From Sphaerisporangium rufum (lineage in GTDB: Bacteria; Actinomycetota; Actinomycetes; Streptosporangiales; Streptosporangiaceae), in the NCBI RefSeq assembly GCF_016863395.1, contig NZ_BOOU01000068.1, positions 1 through 64,000 on the forward strand: a stretch of DNA of 64,000 nt. The letters run 5' to 3'. Position numbers and translations under genes: made by a program. Below the pieces are notes generated by a model. It worked only from the letters and a program-made list of their open reading frames with translations, was not told the DNA's origin and searched no databases. Shown here piece after piece: positions 58,341-64,000 of the stretch. The stretch's first letter is position 1, and each line of letters opens with the position of its first letter.

Positions 58341-59216
58341 GTGAGCAAGTACATGTACTCGATCGTCCGCTGTCTCCCTGACCCCCGCACCGGTGAGTTC
58401 GTCAACGTCGGCGCGATCGCTGGTGACCCTGCTGCCGGTGACTGGGCGGTACGGCGCCTGAGCAACACCGAGAGAATCAAGAGGTTTGCATCACCCGCGG
58501 CGATCGACGTGGCGGATCGCTTCCTCGTGCGAGTGAGCAGTGAGATCGCAGAAGCGCGAGAGGTACTGGAAGCAGAAGGCACTCACCCCTTGGGTGAAGG
58601 CTGGCTCAGCGGGCTCCATCACGACCATCGGAACATCGTGCAGCTCAGCCCGCCGACGCCGATCGTAGCGGGGCATGCGGAAGCGGCCCTGGATGTCATC
58701 TTCCGTCACATGATCATCGATCCGGCAAGCCAGCCGCGCCAGGTCACCGTCGGCAAGGACCGGGTGGTCCAAGATCTTCGCAAGGCCTACCAGGAGGCCG
58801 CGATCCCGGCCCACTTCTTGCGTCCCCGGGCTGAGGTCTTCATCGGCGACAAGCTGCATTCGATGATCGATATCGCCATCGCCAACGGCCGAACGGTGCA
58901 ATTGGCACAAGGCTGGTCGTTCAGGGTGACAGGCGTAGAGCGGCTGGTTACTCAGGTCAAAGCATGGGGGTTCGCCTTGGAGCGTCTCCGCACTGGTGAT
59001 CAAGGACGCCTCGTCGATGCACTTGGACGTTTGAGCGAGATCTCCAGCAACGTCGATCTACGGGTAGTGATCGCAACTCCTGAGACGGCTCAGCAAGAAG
59101 CGGCCTATGAGGAGGCTCATCAGGTCTTCCGGGCGTTGAGGGCCCAGGTCCACTCCGTCGAAGAGGTCAGCGCCGTGAGCGCCCAAGCGGTGAATCTCCT
59201 GCACCGGTCTACCTGA
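58341..59216 (+). CDS. DUF3037 protein, partner of the HipA-like kinase
   Basis: 291 aa. The GTG at 58341 has GGAGG nine bases upstream, better than the GTG at 58332. The family start is Y-M-Y-S-I-V-R-C-L-P-D-P-R-T-G-E-F-V-N-V-G-A-I, then F-L-V-R-V-S-S-E-I and H-H-D-H-R-N-I-V-Q-L-S-P-P. The C-terminal half is longer than the minimal DUF3037 domain. It has V-D-L-R-V-V-I-A-T-P and a helical end. The gap to the kinase gene is 15 bp, so the two are co-transcribed. Function unknown; antitoxin or substrate role proposed. Confidence 0.87.
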   Translation: MSKYMYSIVRCLPDPRTGEFVNVGAIAGDPAAGDWAVRRLSNTERIKRFASPAAIDVADRFLVRVSSEIAEAREVLEAEGTHPLGEGWLSGLHHDHRNIVQLSPPTPIVAGHAEAALDVIFRHMIIDPASQPRQVTVGKDRVVQDLRKAYQEAAIPAHFLRPRAEVFIGDKLHSMIDIAIANGRTVQLAQGWSFRVTGVERLVTQVKAWGFALERLRTGDQGRLVDALGRLSEISSNVDLRVVIATPETAQQEAAYEEAHQVFRALRAQVHSVEEVSAVSAQAVNLLHRST

Positions 59217-59269
59217 CCGGATGAGCTCTCGAGCTGGTTGCACAGTGCCCAGAACAACATGTTTGGAAG

Positions 59270-59440
59270 CGGAACTCCAGGTAGGGCGGCCCGGTGGTCA
59301 GGTGGGTGACGCGCCGCTGCCGGTCCGCCGGGGCGACGTGTCGTTCAATGAGCCGCCGGTCGGCCAGGACGGGAACAACGTTGCGCGGGTCGACGGCGAC
59401 CAGGCGGCTGAGGAAGACCTGGTCGCGTGTGAAGAGTCGG
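59270..59440 (-). pseudogene. MarR-family regulator remnant
   Basis: Minus-strand translation gives V-D-P-R-N-V-V-P-V-L, A-D-R-R-L-I-E-R-H-V-A-P-A-D-R and V-T-H-L-T-T. This is the recognition helix and wing of MarR regulators (D-P-R-x-V-x-x-L-V-D-x-L-E-x-x-G-L-I-E-R-x-x-x-P-A-D-R-R). The D-x-L-E loop is deleted and no N-terminal helices or start are found. Its 5' end joins the stop side of the ABC permease gene. It is probably the tail of a lost regulator. Confidence 0.55.
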
Positions 59441-59448
59441 CCTGGGGG

Positions 59449-60249
59449 TCAGTGGCCTGAGCTCTCGTAGCGGCGTAGGCCCAGGTTGAAGATCTTGAGG
59501 GCGGCCAGCCAGGCGAGGGCGGCGACCAGCGGGGTGCCCAGGCCGAGCCAGGCCTGGCCGCCGCGGCCGAGCAGCCAGGCGGCCGGGTAGAAGGCGGTGA
59601 AGGCGAACGGCAGCGCGGTGGTGAGCAGCAGCCGGATGCCGAGACCGTAGATGCCGATCGGGTAGCGGCCCAGCTCGCCGACCCGCAGCACGGTGATCGC
59701 GAAGACGAACGGCGAGCGCACCCAGAACGCCGCCGAGTTGCCGATGACCAGCAGTGCCAGCCGCAGCGCGATCGCGCTCGCCAGCAGCACCAGGCCGACG
59801 AGCACCGTGCCGGGCGTCCAGGCGACGTCGACGTGCGCGACGGCCCAGCCGAACATGGCCAGCGAGGCGAGCGTGTCGCCGACCCCGTTGAACCCCATGC
59901 TCCGGCTCAGCACCTGAAGCAGCGGGGAGTAGGGCCGGGTGAGCAGGTAGTCGAACCGGCCTTCGTGGATCAGCCGGCCCAGGTTCCAGATGCCGTCGGC
60001 GAAGATCGGCAGCACGCCGGCCACGATGCCGAACAGCGAGTAGATGAGCACCATCTCGGGGAACGTCCAGCCGGCCAGGGTGGGCACCTTGGCGAACACC
60101 ACGCCGAGGAAGACCAGGCCGAGCGACTGGGTGACGATGCCGGCGCCGATGAGGATCCAGAAGTCGGCGACGTACTCCATGATGCCGCGGATCACCGCGC
60201 CGAGGCAGCGGCGGTAGAGGCGCAGGTCACGGAGCAGGGCGGCCGTCAC
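59449..60249 (-). CDS. ABC-2 family transporter permease
   Basis: 266-aa membrane protein of the DUF990/ABC-2 type with six helices. It has the conserved soluble loop G-R-F-D-Y-L-L-T-R-P-Y-S-P-L between helices and D-F-W-I-L-I-G-A near the N-terminus. It is the last of three genes, four bases behind the second permease, and pairs with it to form a heterodimeric exporter pore. The substrate is unknown. Confidence 0.9.
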   Translation of the reverse strand: MTAALLRDLRLYRRCLGAVIRGIMEYVADFWILIGAGIVTQSLGLVFLGVVFAKVPTLAGWTFPEMVLIYSLFGIVAGVLPIFADGIWNLGRLIHEGRFDYLLTRPYSPLLQVLSRSMGFNGVGDTLASLAMFGWAVAHVDVAWTPGTVLVGLVLLASAIALRLALLVIGNSAAFWVRSPFVFAITVLRVGELGRYPIGIYGLGIRLLLTTALPFAFTAFYPAAWLLGRGGQAWLGLGTPLVAALAWLAALKIFNLGLRRYESSGH

Positions 60250-60253
60250 TGCG

Positions 60254-61030
60254 TCAGCCTCCGTGGATGGTGATCTGGCGGGACGCGCCGCGGAAGGCGA
60301 ACCGGGCGAGGTACCAGAGCGCGACGGCCCAGCCGGCCTGGATCGCGATGAGCAGGCCGGGGTTCGGAGCCTTGCCGAGGTAGATGAGCGCGGGGGTGGA
60401 GGTGAGGCCGGCGAACGGCAGCACCGCGGCGGCCGACTGCAGCCAGCCGGGCATCATCGCCAGCGGGACGATCGCCCCGGACAGCACCGCGGCGACGCCG
60501 TCGCGGGCCCAGACGACGCCGTGGTGGTTCTCGGTCCAGAAGACCAGCATCGTGGTCAGGAAGGTGATGCCGAACCGGATCGGCAGCACGAAGGCCAGGC
60601 TGGCGGCGAACAGCCACCCGTCGGCCGGGCCGGGCATCGGGCCGGCCAGCAGCACGAAGACGCCGCTGACCACGGCGATGAACACGATCTCCAGCCCGAG
60701 GCCGCCGCAGTTCTGCGCGAAGAAGACCTTCTGGGTGTCGATCGGTTTGACCAGGTCCAGGGCGACCTGGCCGTCGCGGATCCGGTTGGCCAGCACCCAG
60801 TCGCCGACCAGGGTGCCGATGAGCCCGGTGGCGAATCCGACCAGCAAGTAGGCCTTCATCTCCGGCAGGTCGAACCCGCCGATGGACGCGCCGCCGGCCA
60901 GCAGGGCGGTCCACAGCGCGGTGGTGGCCAGCAGCTGGAAGCAGCTGCCGGCGATGCCGAGGGCGTAGGCGCCGCGGTAGGCGAGGACCGACCGGGCGGT
61001 GACCCGGGCGATCGCCAGGTACACCTTCAC
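60254..61030 (-). CDS. ABC-2 family transporter permease
   Basis: 258 aa from the GTG at 61030 (M-K-V-Y-L-A-I-A-R-V), with GGGGAGG upstream; longer frames upstream only re-read the ATPase gene's repetitive tail. Six helices; the loop R-I-R-D-G-Q-V-A-L-D-L-V-K-P-I-D matches the partner permease's G-R-F-D-Y-L-L-T-R-P. It is 34 bp behind the ATPase gene. Confidence 0.9.
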   Translation of the reverse strand: MKVYLAIARVTARSVLAYRGAYALGIAGSCFQLLATTALWTALLAGGASIGGFDLPEMKAYLLVGFATGLIGTLVGDWVLANRIRDGQVALDLVKPIDTQKVFFAQNCGGLGLEIVFIAVVSGVFVLLAGPMPGPADGWLFAASLAFVLPIRFGITFLTTMLVFWTENHHGVVWARDGVAAVLSGAIVPLAMMPGWLQSAAAVLPFAGLTSTPALIYLGKAPNPGLLIAIQAGWAVALWYLARFAFRGASRQITIHGG

Positions 61031-61064
61031 CGGCCCGCCTCCCCGGCGGCGTGGCGGTACGCGG

Positions 61065-62264
61065 TCACCGGCTCGCCTCCTCGGCGGGATCGACGTCGCC
61101 GGCGGCACCGGTGACGTCCTCGGCACCGGGGACGCCGGCGGCGCGGGCATCGGCGGCACCGGCGGCATACGCGGCACGAGCACTGGCGGCATGAGTGCCG
61201 GCGGGGTGCGCACTGGTGGGGGAAGCACTGGGCGGGTGAGCGCCCGCGGCGTCGGCGGGCCCGGGGGTGATGTTCAGCTCGCCGGCGTAGACGCGGCGGA
61301 CGACGTCCTCGATGGCGGGCTCGTCGATGCGGACCTCGACGACCTCGGCGAGCTGGGCGACGCCGGTCAGGACGGCGCCGGCGGTGAGCAGCGACTTGTC
61401 GAAGGAGATGGTGAACTCGCCGTGCGCCTCGCCGGGGGTGACGGCGGCGGCCGGGAAGCGGGCGGCCAGGTCGGCGGCGGTTATCGGGGTGCCGAGTTGC
61501 AGATGGACGCGGCGTTCGCGGGCGTAGCGGTCCTTCACCTCGGCCAGCCCGCCGTCGTAGATGATCTTCCCATCGTCGATGATGACGATGCGCTCGCAGG
61601 TGCCCTCGATGTCGGCGAGGTCGTGGGTGGTCAGCATGATCGTGGTGCCCTCGGCGCGCAGCTGCCGCAGGAAGTCGCGGACCCGGTCCTTGACCGCGAT
61701 GTCCAGGCCGATGGTGGGTTCGTCCAGGTAGACGATCTTCGGCTGGTGCAGCAGGGCGCAGGCGAGGTCGGCGCGCATCCGCTGGCCGAGGGACAGCTTG
61801 CGGGTCACCACCGGGAGCAGCGCGCCCAGGTCCAGCACCTCGTCGAACCGGTCGAGCTGCCGCTGGTAATCGGTGGGCGAGATGTCGTACATGTCGCGCA
61901 GCAGGGCCAAGGACTCGCGGACCGGGAGGTCCCACCACAGCTGGGTGCGCTGGCCGAACAGCACGCCGATCTGCCGGGCGTTGGCCTGCCGGTCGCGGTG
62001 CGGGACGATGCCGCCGACCCGGACCTCGCCGCCGGTGGGCTCGACGATGCCGGTCAGCAGCTTGATCGTGGTGGATTTGCCGGCGCCGTTCGGGCCGACG
62101 TAGGCGAGTGCCTCACCGGGCTCGATCGAAAGATCGATTGCGTCGACCGCGGTCATCGTGGTGAATCGGCGGCGCAGCAGATGCTTCATGGACCCGCGCA
62201 GTCCGGGTTCCTTGTCCGGACGGCGAAAGATCTTGGTGAGCGCTCGCGCTTCGACCAGCTTCAC
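61065..62264 (-). CDS. ABC-2 exporter ATP-binding protein
   Basis: 399-aa ATPase: Walker A G-P-N-G-A-G-K-S-T-T near residue 58, Q-loop in F-G-Q-R-T-Q, signature L-S-L-G-Q-R-M near 160, Walker B I-V-Y-L-D-E-P-T-I-G-L-D near 180 and H-loop T-T-H-D. It has the DUF4162-like C-terminal part. The last 65-70 residues are an Ala/Pro/Gly/Thr-rich low-complexity tail not found in relatives. It is the first gene of the three-gene exporter operon. Confidence 0.93.
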   Translation of the reverse strand: MKLVEARALTKIFRRPDKEPGLRGSMKHLLRRRFTTMTAVDAIDLSIEPGEALAYVGPNGAGKSTTIKLLTGIVEPTGGEVRVGGIVPHRDRQANARQIGVLFGQRTQLWWDLPVRESLALLRDMYDISPTDYQRQLDRFDEVLDLGALLPVVTRKLSLGQRMRADLACALLHQPKIVYLDEPTIGLDIAVKDRVRDFLRQLRAEGTTIMLTTHDLADIEGTCERIVIIDDGKIIYDGGLAEVKDRYARERRVHLQLGTPITAADLAARFPAAAVTPGEAHGEFTISFDKSLLTAGAVLTGVAQLAEVVEVRIDEPAIEDVVRRVYAGELNITPGPADAAGAHPPSASPTSAHPAGTHAASARAAYAAGAADARAAGVPGAEDVTGAAGDVDPAEEASR

Positions 62265-62382
62265 GCCGTTGATCTTGCCAGGTCAGGACGGATCTTCCCA
62301 CCGATTTTCCCGTCGGCGGCGGCAACCCTCCTGACCTGGCCGTTCGAGCAGACAGCCGGATTGACCCGATGAATATTCTGCG

Positions 62383-62441
62383 AGAAATCGATAACTTTCA
62401 TAGAGATAGCAGGCGCCAGCGGCGCACTTACGGGGATAATC
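62383..62441 (+). promoter_or_regulatory. Shared upstream element, copy 1
   Basis: AGAAATCGATAACTTTCA (62383-62400), then GATAG at 62405-62409 and GGGATAATC at 62433-62441. It is 28 bases before the methyltransferase start. Almost the same pattern precedes the next paralogue at 63321-63379. GATAAT may serve as the -10 box. Confidence 0.6.
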
Positions 62442-62468
62442 GGCCATCTGAGGGCGGAAGGAAGGTTC

Positions 62469-63284
62469 GTGGTGGAGGACGCGGAACGTCGCGGGTTTCC
62501 CGGTATCAACACCAGCGTGCCGAACCTCGCCCGGATGACCGACTACTTACTGGGCGGTAAGGACAACTTCGCCGCCGACCGCCTCTTCGCCAAGCGGCTG
62601 CTCGCCATCGCGCCGGAGATCAACACGATGGCGCACGACGTTCGCGACTTCGTCGGGCGGGTGGTGCGCTTCCTGGCCGGCGAGGGCATCACGCAGTTCG
62701 TCAACGTGGCGTCCTGGCTGCCCACCCAGCGCAACACCCACGAGATCGCCCAGGAGGTCGTCCCGGACGCCCGGGTGGTCTACGTGGACGACGACCCGGT
62801 GGTGCTGGCGCACGCGCGGGCGCTGCTGGCCCGCGACGAGCACACCGGGGTGGTGAAGGGGTCGATCCTGCGGCCGGCCGAGCTGCTGGAGAGCCCGGAG
62901 ATGCGGCGGTTCATCGACTTCGACCGGCCGGTGGGCATGCTCATCCCCACCCGGCTGATGTACACCCCCGACAGCCACGAGCCGTACAAGGCGGTGGCGC
63001 AGGTCCGCGACCGGCTGGCCCCGGGCAGCTTCCTCGCCATGGGCCACACCGCCTACGATTCCCGGCCCGAGCTGGTCGCGCCGATGGTCGAGCTGTTCCG
63101 CCAGATGCTGCCGGACACCGACGAGCTGCCGCGCACCGTCGAGCAGGTCCGGCGGTTCTTCGCCGGCACCGAGCTGGTGGAGCCGGGGGTGGTCTACATC
63201 CGCAAGTGGCGGCCGGACCACGTGGAGAACACCACCGAGGCGCAGCGGGTGTGGATCGTCGGCGGGGTCGGCCGCGTCCGCTGA
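62469..63284 (+). CDS. DUF574-type S-adenosyl methyltransferase with altered SAM loop
   Basis: 271 aa, GTG start (GTG at 62472 also possible) after GGAAGGAAGG. Family hallmark Y-L-L-G-G-K-D-N-F-A-A-D near residue 26. The SAM loop reads N-V-A-S-W-L-P-T-Q-R-N-T-H near 79 instead of D-I-G-T-G-I-P-T-Q-G-N-T-H in the paralogue at 3411: Asp to Asn, Gly to Ala and Gly to Trp. The following V-D-D-D-P motif is kept. A bulky Trp in the glycine loop would disturb SAM binding, so it may have lost or changed activity. First of two tandem copies. Confidence 0.9.
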   Translation: MVEDAERRGFPGINTSVPNLARMTDYLLGGKDNFAADRLFAKRLLAIAPEINTMAHDVRDFVGRVVRFLAGEGITQFVNVASWLPTQRNTHEIAQEVVPDARVVYVDDDPVVLAHARALLARDEHTGVVKGSILRPAELLESPEMRRFIDFDRPVGMLIPTRLMYTPDSHEPYKAVAQVRDRLAPGSFLAMGHTAYDSRPELVAPMVELFRQMLPDTDELPRTVEQVRRFFAGTELVEPGVVYIRKWRPDHVENTTEAQRVWIVGGVGRVR

Positions 63285-63320
63285 CCGGCGGCGGGCAGGG
63301 GAAGCTTGCCGAGTTGTGCC

Positions 63321-63379
63321 AGAAATGATGACTTTCAGAGTGATAGTCCCGCTGGTTAAGTGTGGTTGACGGGATAATC
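63321..63379 (+). promoter_or_regulatory. Shared upstream element, copy 2
   Basis: AGAAATGATGACTTTCA (63321-63337), GATAG at 63342-63346 and GGGATAATC at 63371-63379, 35 bases before the second methyltransferase start. The spacing between the elements differs by only one or two bases from copy 1, while other bases differ freely. Confidence 0.6.
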
Positions 63380-63413
63380 ACCACCATCGGGGGATCGGCG
63401 AAGGAGGCCCGGG

Positions 63414-64000
63414 ATGAGCGACGCGGAGCGGCGGGAAGCGCCCGGGCTGAGTGCCAACGTCCCGAACATCGCGCGGTTGAGCGACTACCTGCTGGGCGGC
63501 AAGGACAACTTCGCCGCCGACCGGGCATTCGCCAAGCACCTGCTGCGGATCGCCCCCGAGGTGCACACCATGGCGGTGGACACCCGGGCGTTCCTGGAAC
63601 GGGTGGTGCGCCACCTGGCCGGCGAGGGCATCCGGCAGTTCGTCAACGTGGCCTCCGGGCTGCCGACCCAGCGCAACACCCACGAGATCGCCCAGGAGCT
63701 CGTCCCGGACGCCCGGGTGGTGTACGTCGACGACGACCCGGTGGTGCTGTCGCACGCGCGCGCCATCCTGGCCCGGGACGAGAACACCGGGGTGGTCAAG
63801 GGCTCGATCCTGCGGCCGGCCGAGATGCTCGCCGACCCCGAGATGCTGCGCCTGATCGACTTCACCCGGCCGGTGGGTGTGGTGATCCCGGCCCGGCTGC
63901 AGTACATCCCGGACGCCGAGGAGCCGTACAAGGCGGTGGCCTTCGTGCGGGACCACATCGCCTCCGGCAGCTTCCTGGCGATCGGGCACGCGGCCTTCGA
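63414..64000 (+). CDS. DUF574-type S-adenosyl methyltransferase (runs off window)
   Basis: At least 195 aa, cut by the window edge. ATG with AAGGAGG ahead. Closely related to the gene before it: L-S-D-Y-L-L-G-G-K-D-N-F-A-A-D and N-V-A-S-G-L-P-T-Q-R-N-T-H. Here the second Gly of the SAM loop is kept, but the leading Asp is still Asn. V-D-D-D-P and F-T-R-P-V-G-V-V-I-P follow. The two tandem genes probably arose by duplication. Confidence 0.9.
   Translation, partial: MSDAERREAPGLSANVPNIARLSDYLLGGKDNFAADRAFAKHLLRIAPEVHTMAVDTRAFLERVVRHLAGEGIRQFVNVASGLPTQRNTHEIAQELVPDARVVYVDDDPVVLSHARAILARDENTGVVKGSILRPAEMLADPEMLRLIDFTRPVGVVIPARLQYIPDAEEPYKAVAFVRDHIASGSFLAIGHAAF

Noticed and set aside
59221-59460. 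Plus-strand 79-codon frame after the DUF3037 gene
   Set aside because: The opposite strand carries a better explanation (MarR remnant); no ribosome binding site or family match on the plus strand.
62469-64000. Tandem methyltransferases as a restriction-modification system
   Set aside because: DUF574 proteins are not DNA methyltransferases by motif, and no nuclease is adjacent.

Overview
The window is very GC-rich, with strong third-position GC bias in the coding regions, many GTG starts and short leaders. Several gene types point to a filamentous actinomycete: XRE/DUF5753 with DUF397 and a HATPase protein (the whiJ/abaA-type set), SigE-type and ECF sigma factors with adjacent anti-sigma-like genes, a CU044_5270-type protein, several S-adenosyl methyltransferases of the DUF574 type, DUF664/DinB proteins and a YtrA-type GntR/ABC operon. 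I infer a member of the Streptosporangiales (Actinomadura- or Streptosporangium-like). The exact genus cannot be read from the sequence. I saw no rRNA, tRNA, CRISPR array, intact transposase or phage genes.

Layout. 1-6580 holds secreted and housekeeping accessory genes: a CBM2-GH43 hemicellulase, a DUF574 methyltransferase, a DinB protein and a secreted PAF-acetylhydrolase-like esterase. 6638-16600 carries regulators and small transport genes: an orphan histidine kinase with a repeat-expanded ATP lid, an S33 peptidase, a LysR/metallo-hydrolase pair sharing a palindrome, a His-rich DUF4396 membrane protein behind a CsoR-like operator, an Lrp regulator and a TSUP exporter. 16771-19200 is a two-gene extracellular polysaccharide module: a hyaluronan-synthase-like GT2 and a GH16 lipoprotein. 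20290-22897 is a YtrA-type GntR/ABC operon with a perfect 26-bp operator and a decayed second copy of its ATPase. 23137-28868 has redox and housekeeping genes and a large LuxR (LAL) regulator. 29209-29583 is a small predicted cell-death/amyloid-signalling protein. 29680-38733 has an esterase, a SigE sigma factor with a frameshifted membrane anti-sigma-like partner, a CadD transporter, a serpin lipoprotein and pgi.

38860-59216 is enriched in defence or conflict genes. They are HigB with a HigA-ImmA/IrrE fusion, an AbiEii nucleotidyltransferase pair, a polytopic NACHT ATPase next to a MazG-like pyrophosphatase, an SRA-HNH modification-dependent nuclease in an AT-richer patch, the whiJ-like XRE/DUF397/HATPase set, and a HipA-like kinase with a DUF3037 partner. 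Metabolic genes are interspersed (ALDH, quinone oxidoreductase, MGT glycosyltransferase). 59449-62264 is a three-gene ABC-2 exporter operon flanked by a MarR remnant. The window ends with two tandem DUF574 methyltransferases that share an upstream element and have a degenerate SAM loop; the last gene runs off the edge.

Most interesting are the lone effector-plus-amyloid-motif protein at 29209, the synthase/hydrolase polysaccharide module at 16771-19200, the MazG/NACHT and HipA/DUF3037 modules, and the CsoR-like operator before a His-rich DUF4396 protein. Several genes look recently broken or shuffled: the ABC ATPase fragment, the MarR remnant, and frameshifts at 32.6 kb and 52.8 kb.
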